Shown here: piece by piece, positions 36,184 to 46,356 of the stretch
Layout of the letters: every line of letters begins with the position of its first letter
How positions within the stretch are numbered: position 1 is the stretch's first letter
Assembly (NCBI RefSeq): GCF_025426255.1
Contig: NZ_CP104861.1
Location: 62,001 to 126,000, forward strand
Origin: Pseudomonas fragi
GTDB taxonomy: Bacteria > Pseudomonadota > Gammaproteobacteria > Pseudomonadales > Pseudomonadaceae
Reading direction: 5' to 3'
DNA length: 64,000 bases
Notes under the pieces: model-generated
The model's database searches: none
Told to the model about the DNA's origin: nothing
The model's input: only the letters and a program-made list of their open reading frames with translations
Made by a program: the position numbers and the translations under genes

Positions 36184-37080
36184 TCAAGAAAGAAGTTGCT
36201 TGAGCGCCGCCAACTCCTGCTCTGTCGCCCCTTTTATAAATTGTTCAATCTGGCTCAGACCATCGGGAAGGTTCAAGTGCTCGGGCTGGATCTCTTCGCC
36301 GGTGCTCACCAGCAGTGCAAAATGAATCACGTTTTCCAGTTCACGGGTGTTGCCCGGCCAGCTGTAGCGCTCAAGTACCCGTTGCGCGCTGTCGCTGATA
36401 AACGGCACGGGCAGGCTCAGGCGTTGGCTGTAGATGCCTAAAAAGTATTCAGCCAGGGACAGGATGTCCCCTGGCCGTTCGCGCAACGCGGGCAAGTCCA
36501 GTCGCCCTTCGCTGAGGTAGTAATACAGCCGCTCATGGAATTTGCCGGCACTTACCGCCTGGGCCAGATCAATGCTGGTGGCCGCGACCAGTCGCACATC
36601 GACCGGGCTGGGTTGATGGGCGCCCACACGGGTGACTTCGTGGGTTTCAAGCGCGGCCAGTAGCTTGACCTGGATCGCCAGAGGCAAGTCGCCAATTTCG
36701 TCCAGATATAAAGTTCCTCCATTGGCCGAGCCAAACCACCCCGCGCGGCTGCTGGCCGAACTGTTGTGGGTTCCTGCGGCATAGCCGAACAGCTCGGCAT
36801 CGGCATAAGTGGGGCTGATCGCCCCGCAATTGACCGAAACAAACAAACCGGTGCGGTCGCTGGCGCGGTGAATATGCCGCGCCAGCAGCTCCTTGCCGCT
36901 GCCGGTTTCGCCCCGGATCAACACGGGCAAGGCGCGGGGCGCCAACTGTTCCAGATCGTTGCGTAGTTGGCGCGAACGCGGGTCGACAAACACCAGCGCC
37001 TTGGCGCGAATGCTCAGGGGGCTTTTTTCCGCGTCGGGAAAGGTCAGCAACGGCTGACCGAAGGTTTCATGCAGGCTCAT
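36184..37080 (-). CDS. SfnR-like sigma-54 activator lacking GAFTGA and HTH
   Basis: This 298-residue AAA+ domain is of the sigma-54 activator family, with no N-terminal receiver. Walker A GETGSGKE (57-64), Walker B GGTLYLDEIGDL (121-132), RPGDILSLAEYFLG and WPGNTRELENVIHF are present. The sigma-54-contact loop GAFTGA is replaced by the unrelated GTHNSS at 103-108, and the protein stops before any Fis-type HTH. It closely resembles SfnR (dimethyl sulfone regulator) otherwise. Whether it can activate transcription is doubtful. The end lies next to a REP pair. Confidence 0.82.
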   Translation of the reverse strand: MSLHETFGQPLLTFPDAEKSPLSIRAKALVFVDPRSRQLRNDLEQLAPRALPVLIRGETGSGKELLARHIHRASDRTGLFVSVNCGAISPTYADAELFGYAAGTHNSSASSRAGWFGSANGGTLYLDEIGDLPLAIQVKLLAALETHEVTRVGAHQPSPVDVRLVAATSIDLAQAVSAGKFHERLYYYLSEGRLDLPALRERPGDILSLAEYFLGIYSQRLSLPVPFISDSAQRVLERYSWPGNTRELENVIHFALLVSTGEEIQPEHLNLPDGLSQIEQFIKGATEQELAALKQLLS

Positions 37081-37129
37081 GGCAGGCTCCCGCCCGCCGC
37101 CTAAGGGTGGGCGCGGGCGTTACAAAAAT

Positions 37130-37711
37130 TCATGCGCGGCGCAGGGCGCCATGTTCGATGCGGGTTTGCAGGCGGTACAAAAAGGCGAAACCTTGCTCCC
37201 AGCGCTGGTGTCCGGACTTGACGTTGATATGCCCGGCACCGCTGATAATGCCGACCTCGGCGCCCCATTGGCGGGCGAACTCCATGGCTCGTGGCGCGCT
37301 GACTGCGCCATCGTTGTCCGAGCTGACTATCTGGCTGGGGAACGGTAATGGTCGGGTCGGTATAGGTGCAAAGTTGCGCAAGGCGGGCGCACAGGCCGGG
37401 CGCTCGACATCGGCCGGGGCTACCAGTAACGCGCCGCGCACTTGGCTCAACAGGCTTTCTGGCGCACGCTCGGCCCAATGGGCTACGGTAATGCAACCCA
37501 GGCTGTGGGCAATCAGAATCACGGGAGTGCTGTCGGCGGCAATGGCCTCGGCCAGGGCGGCGATCCAGTCCTCGTGGCGCGGCGTCAGCCAGTCGGCCTG
37601 CTCCACCCGAGTACTGTTCGGTAAGCTGTTTTGCCAGTGGGTTTGCCAATGATCGTCGGACGAACCTTGCCAGCCCGGCACTATCAAATAGCGAATCGAA
37701 TCGTTGCCCAT
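37130..37711 (-). CDS. RBBP9/YdeN-family alpha/beta hydrolase
   Basis: This 193-residue serine hydrolase has nucleophile motif AHSLGC, and a late GAGHINVKSG that carries the catalytic His. The start YLIVPGWQGSSDDHWQTHW is typical of RBBP9-type proteins. The substrate is unknown. It is the first gene of a same-strand group with the SfnR-like regulator, 49 bases apart, so probably cotranscribed. Confidence 0.92.
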   Translation of the reverse strand: MGNDSIRYLIVPGWQGSSDDHWQTHWQNSLPNSTRVEQADWLTPRHEDWIAALAEAIAADSTPVILIAHSLGCITVAHWAERAPESLLSQVRGALLVAPADVERPACAPALRNFAPIPTRPLPFPSQIVSSDNDGAVSAPRAMEFARQWGAEVGIISGAGHINVKSGHQRWEQGFAFLYRLQTRIEHGALRRA

Positions 37712-37832
37712 GGGTGTGCGCCTCCAGCGGTATGTGTGTTACCGAGTCAGTATAGGGACGGTTTTTAGATTCGCTAAGGAATAAGAAGCTATTTGTTTAT
37801 AACCAAAAAGTGATCCTTGAGGATTCTGCACC

Positions 37833-38321
37833 ATGAAAAGCCTGGTCGACCACCTGAGCCAATACGCGGCCTATCACCGTGACCGACGCAATATCGTCAG
37901 CCACTTCATTGGCATCCCGTTGATTGTGGTTGCCGTGGCTGCGCTGCTGTCGCGACCGCAATGGGCAGGAGTTTCACCGGCGTTGTTAGTGATGCTGGCA
38001 AGCGCGGTTTTTTACCTGCGCCTTGAGCTGCGGCTCGGAGTATTGATGACGCTGCTGCTGGGGTTGGCGGTATGGCTGGGGCATTCGCTGGCGTCGTTGA
38101 GCACGGCCGCTTGGCTGGGCTGGAGCGTTGGGTTGTTTGTGTTGGGCTGGGTGATTCAGTTTGTCGGGCATTACTACGAAGGGCGCAAGCCGGCGTTTAT
38201 CGATGATCTGACCGGACTGATAGTGGGGCCGCTGTTTGTGGTGGCGGAGCTGGGTTTTTTGCTGGGCTGGCGCGAGGATTTGCGCCGCGAGATTGAGTTG
38301 CGGCAGCCGCTGCAAAGATAA
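37833..38321 (+). CDS. Mpo1-like (DUF962) membrane protein
   Basis: This 162-residue protein has about four hydrophobic segments, the conserved YAAYHRDRRNIVSHFIGIP near the N-terminus and QFVGHYYEGRKPAFIDDL near residue 110. These histidine motifs define the Mpo1/YGL010w family; yeast Mpo1 is an Fe(II) dioxygenase that oxidises 2-hydroxy fatty acids. A similar lipid function is inferred. The ATG lies 11 bases after TTGAGGA. Confidence 0.92.
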   Translation: MKSLVDHLSQYAAYHRDRRNIVSHFIGIPLIVVAVAALLSRPQWAGVSPALLVMLASAVFYLRLELRLGVLMTLLLGLAVWLGHSLASLSTAAWLGWSVGLFVLGWVIQFVGHYYEGRKPAFIDDLTGLIVGPLFVVAELGFLLGWREDLRREIELRQPLQR

Positions 38322-38328
38322 GACTCCG

Positions 38329-38474
38329 GTAGCAGCTGCCGAAGGAACGAGGCTGCGTCCGGCTGCGCAGCAGTCGTAAAATCAGACACTGCAGTGTGCC
38401 AGTTAAACCCGAATTTCAGGTTCTACGGTCGCTGCGCAACCGGACGCAGCCTCGTTCCTACGGCAGCTGCTACG
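38329..38474. repeat. Palindromic repeat, GTAGCAGCTGCC family
   Basis: Arms GTAGCAGCTGCCGAAGGAAC and its inverse GTTCCTACGGCAGCTGCTAC differ by one base. Inner arms GAGGCTGCGTCCGG and CCGGACGCAGCCTC are perfect inverses. The repeat lies between convergent genes. Confidence 0.9.
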
Positions 38475-38481
38475 AAGCTCT

Positions 38482-39129
38482 TCAGCGCTTGAAGGCCTGA
38501 TGCAGCTCGGCCAGTGTTTCAAAGTGGTACTTGGGCGCAAACGAGTTCAGCTCTTCAAAGCTGCCAAAGCCATAACCCACAGCTGCTGCGTCCATACCAT
38601 TGTCGCGGGCGCCGATCAGGTCGTGCTTGCGGTCACCGATCATCAGGGTTTGAGCCGGGTCCAGGCCTTGCTCACTTATCAAGTGGGCAATCAGCTCGAC
38701 CTTGTTGGTGCGGGTGCCATCCAGTTCGCTGCCGTAGATCACTTTGAAGTGCTTGGCGAAATCAAAATGACGAGCAATTTCACGCGCATAGATATGCGGT
38801 TTTGAAGTCGCAATAAACAGTTGGCGACCCTGTGCCACCAGCTCTTCGAGCAGCGGCGTGACGCCCTCGAACACTTGGTTTTCATACAGGCCGGTCACGG
38901 CGAAACGCTCGCGGTAAAAGCCCATTGCTTCCCACGCTTTTGCTTCGTCAAAGTCATATGTGGCCATGAACTGTTGCAGCAGCGGCGGGCCGATAAAGTG
39001 CTCAAGCTTAGTCAGGTCAGGTTCATCGATGCCCAGCTTGCTCAGGCCGAACTGGATCGAACGGGTGATGCCTTCGCGTGGGTCGGTCAGGGTGCCGTCG
39101 AGGTCGAACAATACGTTTTGGTAATGCAT
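38482..39129 (-). CDS. HAD-family phosphatase (PGP/YrfG-like)
   Basis: This 215-residue haloacid-dehalogenase hydrolase has motif I FDLDGTLTD (residues 8-16), motif II in FIATSKPH and motif IV GDRKHDLIGARDNG. The cap is of the C1 helical type. Its substrate may be phosphoglycolate, 5'-nucleotides or other phosphates. The start ATG has GGAG six bases before. A gamma carbonic anhydrase gene lies 22 bases upstream on the same strand and is probably cotranscribed. Confidence 0.92.
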   Translation of the reverse strand: MHYQNVLFDLDGTLTDPREGITRSIQFGLSKLGIDEPDLTKLEHFIGPPLLQQFMATYDFDEAKAWEAMGFYRERFAVTGLYENQVFEGVTPLLEELVAQGRQLFIATSKPHIYAREIARHFDFAKHFKVIYGSELDGTRTNKVELIAHLISEQGLDPAQTLMIGDRKHDLIGARDNGMDAAAVGYGFGSFEELNSFAPKYHFETLAELHQAFKR

Positions 39130-39151
39130 GCAGGGCTCCAAAATAGGGGGC

Positions 39152-39700
39152 TTAAACGGCCAGGTGATAGCCTTCGGCCAAATGCTGGTCCTTGAGTTTT
39201 ACGTAGTTGCCGGCGCTGTAGGTGAAGAACGCTTTTTCCTTTTCGGTCAGCTCACGCACCTGTTTGACCGGGCTGCCCACATACAGAAAACCGCTGACCA
39301 GACGCTTGCCCGGTGGTACCAGGCTGCCCGCACCGACGATCACATCGTCTTCAATCACCGCGCCGTCCATCACGATGCTGCCCATGCCGATCAGGATACG
39401 GCTGCCCACGCTGCAACCATGCAGCATGACTTTATGGGCGATGGTTACGTCGTCGCCGATCAACAGCGGGAAGCCCTCGGGGTTAAAGGGCCCGGCGTGG
39501 GTGATGTGCAGTACGCAGCCGTCCTGCACGCTGGTGCGGGCACCGATGCGGATGCGGTGCATATCGCCGCGAATCACGGTCAGCGGCCAGATTGAACTGT
39601 CGGCGCCGATCTCCACATCGCCGATCACCACCGCCGAGCGGTCGACAAAGGCGCGCTCGCCCAGGGTCGGTGTGTGCTGCTGGAATGGACGGATGGACAC
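39152..39700 (-). CDS. Gamma carbonic anhydrase-like protein (YrdA)
   Basis: This 182-residue left-handed beta-helix protein has metal-binding histidines in SVQDGCVLHITHAG and DVTIAHKVMLHGCSVG, which fit the gamma-class carbonic anhydrase or YrdA/PaaY family. The gene starts at a GTG with GAAGG about eight bases upstream. The pair of histidines in the second motif is intact, so it may bind zinc or iron. Enzyme activity is not proven for most members. Confidence 0.92.
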   Translation of the reverse strand: MSIRPFQQHTPTLGERAFVDRSAVVIGDVEIGADSSIWPLTVIRGDMHRIRIGARTSVQDGCVLHITHAGPFNPEGFPLLIGDDVTIAHKVMLHGCSVGSRILIGMGSIVMDGAVIEDDVIVGAGSLVPPGKRLVSGFLYVGSPVKQVRELTEKEKAFFTYSAGNYVKLKDQHLAEGYHLAV

Positions 39701-39802
39701 AAATAGCTTCCTTCTTTAGCCGTAATAGGGCGTTGCAATGCTGCGGTCTGAGTCGATTGTAATTAAGATGGCTCAATGTTTCTTCAAGCCAAGGTGCCAA
39801 AC

Positions 39803-41854
39803 GTGAGCGAGAACAACCCTCTTTTGCAGCCCTACGACCTGCCGCCGTTCTCGGCGATCCGTCCTGAGCACGTACAGCCGGCCATCGAGCAGATCCTCGC
39901 CGACAACCGCGCAGGCATTCAAGCCATCCTCAAGGACCAGGGCCAGAACCCGACATGGGCTGGCCTGGTATTGGCGATGGATGAGCTGAACGACCGACTG
40001 GGCGCGGCCTGGAGCCCGGTCAGCCACCTCAATGCAGTGTGCAACAGCGCAGAGTTGCGTGAAGCCTACGAGGCTTGCCTGCCTGCGTTGAGCGCCTATT
40101 CCACCGAGATGGGCCAGAACCGTGAGTTGTTCCAGGCTTTCGAAGCCCTGGCCCACAGCCCGCAAGTAGCCGATTTCGATCAGGCACAAAAAACTATTCT
40201 TGAGCACTCGCTGCGCGACTTCCGTCTGTCGGGTATTGACCTGCCAGAGGCTGAGCAAAAGCGTTACGCCGAAGTGCAGAGCAAGCTTTCCGAGCTGGGC
40301 AGCAAGTTTTCCAACCAACTGTTGGACGCGACCCAGGCCTGGACCAAGCACATCACCGACGAAGCCGCGCTGGCGGGTCTGACCGATTCGGCCAAGGCGC
40401 AAATGGCTGCCGCTGCGCAGGCCAAAGGTCTGGACGGCTGGCTGATCAGCCTGGAGTTCCCGAGCTACTTCCCGGTCATGACCTATGCGCAAGACCGCGC
40501 TCTGCGCGAAGAAGTCTACGCTGCGTACTGCACCCGCGCCTCGGACCAAGGCCCGAATGCCGGAAAGTTCGACAACGGTCCGGTGATGGAAGAGATCCTC
40601 GACCTGCGTCAGGAACTTGCGAAGCTCTTGGGTTTTGGCAGCTTTGCCGAGCTGAGCCTGGCCACCAAAATGGCTGAAACCCCGGATCAGGTGCTGACCT
40701 TCCTGCGCGATCTGGCCAAGCGCAGCAAGCCTTTTGCTGCGCGTGATCTTGAACAACTGCAAGCCTACGCCGCCGAGCAAGGCACTGCGGAGCTGAAAAG
40801 CTGGGACTCAGGCTTCTTCGGCGAGAAACTGCGCGAGCAGCGTTACAGCGTGTCCCAAGAGGCACTGCGCGCTTACTTCCCGATCGACAAGGTGTTGGGC
40901 GGCCTGTTCGCCATCGTGCAGCGTCTGTACGGAATTGAAATTGCCGAAATCAAAGGGTTCGACACCTGGCACCCGGATGTTCGCCTGTTTGAAATCAAGG
41001 AAAACGGCGAGCACATTGGCCGCTTCTTCTTTGACCTCTACGCCCGTGCCAACAAGCGTGGCGGTGCCTGGATGGACGGCGCCCGTGATCGTCGCCGCAC
41101 TGCGGCCGGAACGTTGCAAAGCCCGGTGGCCAACCTGGTGTGCAACTTCACCCCAGCGGTTGCGGGCAAGCCTGCACTGCTGACCCACGACGAAGTCACC
41201 ACCCTGTTCCACGAATTCGGCCACGGGCTGCACCACATGCTGACCGAGATCGAACACGCAGGCGTGTCCGGTATCAACGGTGTGGCCTGGGATGCGGTCG
41301 AGCTGCCGAGCCAGTTCATGGAAAACTGGTGCTGGGAGCCTGAAGGTCTGGCACTGATTTCCAGCCATTACGAAACCGGCGAGGCACTGCCCAAAGACCT
41401 GCTGGACAAGATGCTGGCGGCCAAGAACTTCCAGTCCGGACTGATGATGGTTCGTCAGCTGGAGTTCTCGCTGTTCGACTTCGAACTGCACGCCACCCAC
41501 GGTGACGGTCGCAGCGTAGCGCAGGTGCTGGACGGCATCCGCGATGAGGTGTCGGTCATGCGCCCACCGGCTTACAACCGCTTCCCTAACAGTTTTGCGC
41601 ATATCTTCGCGGGCGGTTACGCGGCGGGTTACTACAGCTACAAGTGGGCTGAAGTGCTGTCGGCGGATGCGTTCTCGCGCTTTGAAGAAGAAGGCGTATT
41701 CAACCCTCACACCGGCAAGGCATTCCGCCAGGCGATTCTGGCCCGTGGTGGTTCGTTGGCCCCAATGGAATTGTTCAAGGACTTCCGTGGCCGCGAGCCG
41801 TCGATTGACGCCTTGTTGCGTCACAGCGGCCTGACTGAGGATTCGGCAGCATGA
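39803..41854 (+). CDS. prlC: Oligopeptidase A
   Basis: This 683-residue M3 zinc metallopeptidase degrades short peptides, including cleaved signal peptides, in the cytoplasm. The zinc motif is HEFGH in TLFHEFGHGLHHML, with ELPSQFMENW and other M3 signatures downstream. I chose GTG because the protein then begins SENNPLLQPYDLPPF, as in homologues; an ATG nine codons upstream (39776) is an alternative start. The YheV-like gene overlaps its stop by four bases, so the two are cotranslated. Confidence 0.95.
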   Translation: MSENNPLLQPYDLPPFSAIRPEHVQPAIEQILADNRAGIQAILKDQGQNPTWAGLVLAMDELNDRLGAAWSPVSHLNAVCNSAELREAYEACLPALSAYSTEMGQNRELFQAFEALAHSPQVADFDQAQKTILEHSLRDFRLSGIDLPEAEQKRYAEVQSKLSELGSKFSNQLLDATQAWTKHITDEAALAGLTDSAKAQMAAAAQAKGLDGWLISLEFPSYFPVMTYAQDRALREEVYAAYCTRASDQGPNAGKFDNGPVMEEILDLRQELAKLLGFGSFAELSLATKMAETPDQVLTFLRDLAKRSKPFAARDLEQLQAYAAEQGTAELKSWDSGFFGEKLREQRYSVSQEALRAYFPIDKVLGGLFAIVQRLYGIEIAEIKGFDTWHPDVRLFEIKENGEHIGRFFFDLYARANKRGGAWMDGARDRRRTAAGTLQSPVANLVCNFTPAVAGKPALLTHDEVTTLFHEFGHGLHHMLTEIEHAGVSGINGVAWDAVELPSQFMENWCWEPEGLALISSHYETGEALPKDLLDKMLAAKNFQSGLMMVRQLEFSLFDFELHATHGDGRSVAQVLDGIRDEVSVMRPPAYNRFPNSFAHIFAGGYAAGYYSYKWAEVLSADAFSRFEEEGVFNPHTGKAFRQAILARGGSLAPMELFKDFRGREPSIDALLRHSGLTEDSAA

Positions 41855-42129
41855 GTGATGCACCTGTGAATGTGACCAAAAAGCGCTTTATCGCCGGGGC
41901 TGTCTGCCCGGCGTGCAGCGAGCCTGACAAATTGATGATGTGGAACGAAGACGAAGTGCCGCACCGCGAATGCGTGGCCTGCGGTTATTCGGACACGTTG
42001 AATGAACAGGGTTTGTCGGTGCCCAAGGAATTGGGTACGCGGGTTAATACGTCAGCGCTGAAAAAAGCCCCGGATCCTAAAGTGCAGGCGGTGCAGTTTT
42101 TTCCGAATCCGAAACTGAAAAAGCCGTAA
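41851..42129 (+). CDS. YheV-like zinc-ribbon protein
   Basis: This 92-residue protein has two CXXC pairs (CPACSEPDKL and CVACGYSD) that form a zinc ribbon. The YheV family is conserved next to prlC in gammaproteobacteria. Function unknown. The ATGA overlap with prlC indicates coupling. A palindromic repeat follows. Confidence 0.9.
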   Translation: MSDAPVNVTKKRFIAGAVCPACSEPDKLMMWNEDEVPHRECVACGYSDTLNEQGLSVPKELGTRVNTSALKKAPDPKVQAVQFFPNPKLKKP

Positions 42130-42142
42130 AAGCCATGTACTT

Positions 42143-42243
42143 GTAGCCGCTGCCGAAGGCTGCGAAAAGGGCCGCAGGCCCTTCGCTTTCTATTCACAAG
42201 CGGGGCTGCTTTGCAGCCCATCGCAGCCTGCGGCAGCGGCTAC
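42143..42243. repeat. Palindromic repeat, GTAGCCGCTGC family
   Basis: Arms GTAGCCGCTGCCGAAGGCTG and the inverse CAGCCTGCGGCAGCGGCTAC face each other. It ends four bases before the stop codon of cysA and separates convergent genes. Confidence 0.85.
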
Positions 42244-42247
42244 AGGT

Positions 42248-43228
42248 TTACGCTTTCTGCCACACCTTCGGCTTGAAGAACAACGTCTCGCCGCGCACCA
42301 GATCGGTCAGGCTGTCGTGGTCCTTGACCACTTCAACCTCGATCAGCTCGCTTTGCCCTTCAACTTTCAACGTCACCCGGGTGGTCGCACCCAATGGGCG
42401 GATGTCGCGTACCTGTGCAGCATGGTGGTCTTCAAGTTCGTGACGCGACAACGACACTTCGTGCGGGCGGAACAGTACGTGCTGGTCTTCGCCGATGTGC
42501 AGACGGTTGGAGTCACCGAGGAAGTGGTACACAAAATCGCTGGCCGGGTTTTCGTAGACTTCGCCCGGTGAGCCGATCTGCTCGATCACGCCCTTGTTCA
42601 TTACCACGATGCGGTCAGCCACTTCCATGGCTTCTTCCTGGTCGTGGGTCACGAAGACCGACGTCAGGTTGATGTCTTCGTGCAGGCGCGCCAACCAGCG
42701 GCGCAGCTCTTTACGTACCTTGGCGTCCAGGGCGCCGAAAGGTTCGTCCAGCAGCAGCACCTTGGGTTCTACCGCCAATGCGCGGGCCAGTGCGATACGC
42801 TGACGCTGACCGCCAGAAAGCTGCTCGGGGTAGCGATCCGACAACCAGTCCAGTTGCACCATGTTCAGCAGTTCGTGGACTTTTTCGGCGATCCGGGTTT
42901 CGCTCGGGCGTTCTTTTTTCGGCTTCATGCGCAGGCCGAAAGCGACGTTGTCGAACACCGTCATGTGGCGGAACAGCGCGTAATGCTGGAATACAAAACC
43001 AACGTTGCGATCACGCACGTCGTGGCCCGAGACGTCTTCACCGTGGAACACGATGTTGCCTTCGTCCGGGGTTTCCAGGCCTGCGATGATACGCAGCAAG
43101 GTCGTTTTACCGCAGCCCGACGGGCCAAGCAAAGCCACCAGTTCGCCGCTGTGAATATCCAGGTTGATGCTGTTCAGCGCCTTGAAGGCATTGAAGTTCT
43201 TGCTGACGTTACGGACTTCGATCGACAT
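42248..43228 (-). CDS. cysA: Sulfate/thiosulfate ABC ATPase
   Basis: This 326-residue ATPase has Walker [11 protein letters not shown], signature [15 protein letters not shown], Walker [13 protein letters not shown] and a C-terminal TOBE-like regulatory domain from about residue 240. It powers sulfate and thiosulfate uptake. It is the last gene of oscA-sbp-cysT-cysW-cysA; cysW ends only three bases upstream. Expression is expected to depend on CysB under sulfur limitation. Confidence 0.97.
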   Translation of the reverse strand: MSIEVRNVSKNFNAFKALNSINLDIHSGELVALLGPSGCGKTTLLRIIAGLETPDEGNIVFHGEDVSGHDVRDRNVGFVFQHYALFRHMTVFDNVAFGLRMKPKKERPSETRIAEKVHELLNMVQLDWLSDRYPEQLSGGQRQRIALARALAVEPKVLLLDEPFGALDAKVRKELRRWLARLHEDINLTSVFVTHDQEEAMEVADRIVVMNKGVIEQIGSPGEVYENPASDFVYHFLGDSNRLHIGEDQHVLFRPHEVSLSRHELEDHHAAQVRDIRPLGATTRVTLKVEGQSELIEVEVVKDHDSLTDLVRGETLFFKPKVWQKA

Positions 43229-43231
43229 GGT

Positions 43232-44104
43232 TTATTCCTCCGCGGCGCTGGCGCGCAGGCGGTTAATACGGGATTCGCTCCACTGCTTGAGCAGCAGGAT
43301 GAAGAGCGCCAGGATCAGCAACAGAGTGGCCACAGCGAAGGCGGCAACGTGGTTGTATTCGTTGTAGAGGATCTCGACGTGCAGCGGCAGGGTGTTGGTC
43401 ACCCCGCGAATGTGCCCGGAAACCACCGACACCGCACCGAACTCACCCATCGCCCGCGCAGTACACAGCACCACGCCGTAGATCAGGCCCCATTTGATGT
43501 TGGGTACGGTGACGTGCCAGAACATCTGCCAGCCGTTGGCGCCCAGCAGGCGTGCGGCCTCTTCTTCCTGGGTGCCCTGCTCTTGCATCAGCGGGATCAG
43601 TTCACGGGCCACAAACGGCACGGTGACGAAGATGGTCGCCAGCACGATGCCCGGTAGAGCGAAGACGATCTGGATGTCGTGATCTTGCAACCACGGGCCG
43701 AAGAAGCCCTGTGCGCCGAACATCAGCACGTAGACCAGACCTGCGATCACCGGCGAGACGGAAAACGGCAGGTCGATCAGGGTGACCAGGATGCTTTTGC
43801 CGCGAAAGCTGTATTTGCTTACGCACCAGGCCGCGCTGACGCCGAATACCACGTTCAGCGGCACCGAAATCGCCACCGCAATGATGGTCAGCTTGAGGGC
43901 CGACAAGGCGTCGGGTTCGAGGATGGCGTCGAAGAATGTACCTACGCCCATTTTCAAACCCTGGGACACCACGATCAGCAGGGGCAGCAACAGGAACAGG
44001 GTGAAAAACAACCAGCCGAAGCCGATCAGCAGGCGCCGCGACAGCGGGCTGCCTCGGCGGGCGGCGTTGGCTGCGGATGAGGCGCTTAATGTTGAGTTGG
44101 ACAT
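43232..44104 (-). CDS. cysW: Sulfate ABC permease CysW
   Basis: This 290-residue inner-membrane permease has six hydrophobic segments. The cytoplasmic EAA loop, [20 protein letters not shown], contacts CysA. It pairs with CysT. Gaps of 13 bases to cysT and 3 bases to cysA place it inside the operon. Confidence 0.96.
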   Translation of the reverse strand: MSNSTLSASSAANAARRGSPLSRRLLIGFGWLFFTLFLLLPLLIVVSQGLKMGVGTFFDAILEPDALSALKLTIIAVAISVPLNVVFGVSAAWCVSKYSFRGKSILVTLIDLPFSVSPVIAGLVYVLMFGAQGFFGPWLQDHDIQIVFALPGIVLATIFVTVPFVARELIPLMQEQGTQEEEAARLLGANGWQMFWHVTVPNIKWGLIYGVVLCTARAMGEFGAVSVVSGHIRGVTNTLPLHVEILYNEYNHVAAFAVATLLLILALFILLLKQWSESRINRLRASAAEE

Positions 44105-44117
44105 GGTCAGGCCTCCT

Positions 44118-44936
44118 TCACGGTTTTTCGATGCGGCGCTGAATCAAATTGATTACCAGCAGCAAAATGAAGGAAACCACCAGCATCATTACGCCAATGG
44201 CAGTGGCGCCGGTGTAGTCGTACTGGTCCAGCTTGACCATGATCAGCAGCGGCAGAATCTCGGTTTTGAACGGCATGTTACCGGCGATAAAGATCACCGA
44301 ACCGTACTCGCCGACACCCCGGGCAAAGGCCAGGGCAAAGCCGGTCAGCCAGGCGGGCAGCAGGGCCGGAACCAGGATGTAGCGAAACACTTGCAGCGGC
44401 TTGGCGCCCAGACAGGCGGCAGCTTCTTCGATTTCACGCGGGATGTCAGCCAGTACCGGCTGCACTGTACGCACCACAAATGGCAGGGTGACGAAGGTCA
44501 GTGCCAGGGTGATACCCATCGGGGTGTAGGCGATTTTGAAGCCCAGGTCGGCGGCGAACTGGCCGATCCAGCCGTTGGGCGCGTACAAGGCGGTCAGTGC
44601 GATACCGGCCACGGCGGTCGGCAGGGCAAATGGCAGGTCGATCATGGCGTCGATGACCTTGCGCCCCGGGAAGGTGTAACGCACCAGCACCCAGGCCAGT
44701 ACGGTCCCGATAACGCCGTTGATGATGGCGGCGACAAAGGCGGTGCCGAAGCTCAGTTGCAGCGCTGCCAGCACCCTGGGGGCGGTGATGATGGCCCAGA
44801 ACTGGTCCCAGGTCAGTTGAGCGGCATGCACGAACATCGCTGCCAGTGGAATCAGCACAATCAGACTGAGGTACACCAAGGTGTAGCCCAGTGTCAGCCC
44901 GAAGCCGGGTATGACGGGGGAGATACGACGCGACAT
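44118..44936 (-). CDS. cysT: Sulfate ABC permease CysT (CysU)
   Basis: This 272-residue inner-membrane permease is the partner of CysW. The EAA loop is [19 protein letters not shown]. The start ATG of [13 protein letters not shown] has AAGGA upstream; an in-frame start 11 codons earlier is less likely. It follows sbp by 90 bases in the same operon. Confidence 0.96.
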   Translation of the reverse strand: MSRRISPVIPGFGLTLGYTLVYLSLIVLIPLAAMFVHAAQLTWDQFWAIITAPRVLAALQLSFGTAFVAAIINGVIGTVLAWVLVRYTFPGRKVIDAMIDLPFALPTAVAGIALTALYAPNGWIGQFAADLGFKIAYTPMGITLALTFVTLPFVVRTVQPVLADIPREIEEAAACLGAKPLQVFRYILVPALLPAWLTGFALAFARGVGEYGSVIFIAGNMPFKTEILPLLIMVKLDQYDYTGATAIGVMMLVVSFILLLVINLIQRRIEKP

Positions 44937-45026
44937 AAAAGTCCTTGGGTTAACGCACGAGGCCCGCAACCAATTGCGGGCCTGATGTTCTAGCTTTCAG
45001 CATGGCCTGATGGCCCGCCCCGCAGG

Positions 45027-46037
45027 TTATTGCGCCTGGTAGATCTGGTCGAACACGCCACCGTCATTGAAAAATTTCGGTTGCGCAGTCTTCCAGCCAC
45101 CGAAGTCTTTGTCGATAGTCACAAGCTCCAGTTTCGGAAACTGCGTGGCGTATTTGGCAGCGACAGCCTTGTCACGCGGGCGGTAGAAGTTCTTCGCGGC
45201 GATTTCCTGACCCGCCGGGCTGTACAGGTGTTCGAGGTACGCTTTGGCGATCTCGGTGTTGCCTTTTTTCTCGGCGTTTTTATCGACTACAGCCACTGGC
45301 GGCTCGGCCAGGATCGACAGCGAAGGTACGACAATGTCGAATTTATCGGTGCCGCCATCTTCTTTCAGTGCCAGGAAAGCTTCGTTTTCCCAGGCCAGCA
45401 ACACGTCACCTTGGCCGTTGTTGACGAAGGTAATGGTTGAACCGCGTGCACCGGTGTCCAGCACGGGGACGTGTTTGAACAAGGTTTTTACGTATTCCTT
45501 GGCTTTCTCCTCGTCACCGCCGTTGGCTTTGAGGCCATAAGCGTAGGCCGCGAGGAAGTTCCAGCGGGCACCGCCACTGGTTTTCGGGTTCGGAGTAATG
45601 ACCGACACGCCGTCTTTGGTCAGATCGCCCCAGTCCTTGATGCCTTTAGGGTTGCCCTTGCGTACCAGGAACACGATGGTCGAGGTGTACGGAGTGCTGG
45701 CGTCCGGCAGGCGGGTTTGCCAGTTTTCCGGCAGGGTTTTACCCAGCTTGGCGATTTCGTCGATGTCACCGGCCAGTGCCAGGGTCACGACATCCGCGCG
45801 CAGGCCGTCAATTACGCCGCGAGCCTGTTTACCCGAGCCGCCGTGGGACTGTTGGATTTTGACGTTGTCGCCGGGATGATTGGCTTTCCAGAAGTTAGTG
45901 AATTCAGTGTTGTAATCCTGGTACAGCTCGCGGGTCGGATCGTAAGAAACGTTTAGTAGTTCGTAATCTTTGGCTACAGCGGAGCCAGCAAAAATGGCAC
46001 TGGCCAGCGCGGCCAAAGCGTAACGGCGTAGGGACAT
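45027..46037 (-). CDS. sbp: Sulfate-binding periplasmic protein
   Basis: This 336-residue binding protein has a signal peptide (…AGSAVAKD). The family signature is [15 protein letters not shown] at the mature N-terminus, with [18 protein letters not shown] nearby. It delivers sulfate to CysTWA. The chosen ATG opens the signal peptide; the frame continues 14 codons upstream. The short gene oscA lies 66 bases upstream and is probably in the same transcript. Confidence 0.96.
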   Translation of the reverse strand: MSLRRYALAALASAIFAGSAVAKDYELLNVSYDPTRELYQDYNTEFTNFWKANHPGDNVKIQQSHGGSGKQARGVIDGLRADVVTLALAGDIDEIAKLGKTLPENWQTRLPDASTPYTSTIVFLVRKGNPKGIKDWGDLTKDGVSVITPNPKTSGGARWNFLAAYAYGLKANGGDEEKAKEYVKTLFKHVPVLDTGARGSTITFVNNGQGDVLLAWENEAFLALKEDGGTDKFDIVVPSLSILAEPPVAVVDKNAEKKGNTEIAKAYLEHLYSPAGQEIAAKNFYRPRDKAVAAKYATQFPKLELVTIDKDFGGWKTAQPKFFNDGGVFDQIYQAQ

Positions 46038-46103
46038 AGGTGAGGCTCCAAAGCATTTCTTAATTTTTATTAAACGCACTCAGATGAATGCGTTTTGAAT
46101 GGT

Positions 46104-46286
46104 TCAGGCGTTTTTTTGACTCGGGTTCTGCAAGCGGAATTTCTCTTTGCGTTCGATCTGAACCACCTGAGCGTTGTGCACGGTGATTTCAACAGCACCA
46201 AAGCGCAGGTCTCGAAGCGCGCTCTGGATTTCCCGCAGAATGGTTGCTTCGTCCTGACCGTCAACGCTACGTAGAGATACGCTCAT
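46104..46286 (-). CDS. oscA: Sulfur-starvation response protein OscA
   Basis: This 60-residue protein is of the DUF2292/YezD type, with GQDEATILREIQSALRDLR and VEITVHNAQVVQIERKEKFR. OscA sits upstream of sbp in pseudomonads, is induced under sulfur limitation and is needed for growth on some organosulfur compounds. A CAGGAG ribosome site precedes the ATG. A perfect inverted repeat 71 bases upstream is a candidate regulatory site. Confidence 0.93.
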   Translation of the reverse strand: MSVSLRSVDGQDEATILREIQSALRDLRFGAVEITVHNAQVVQIERKEKFRLQNPSQKNA

Positions 46287-46356
46287 GGTGCTGCTCCTGA
46301 AATATGGGGTGCCGACAGGGATGCTGGCGTAGGGGCAATAGTAGTGAGGTGCGGAT

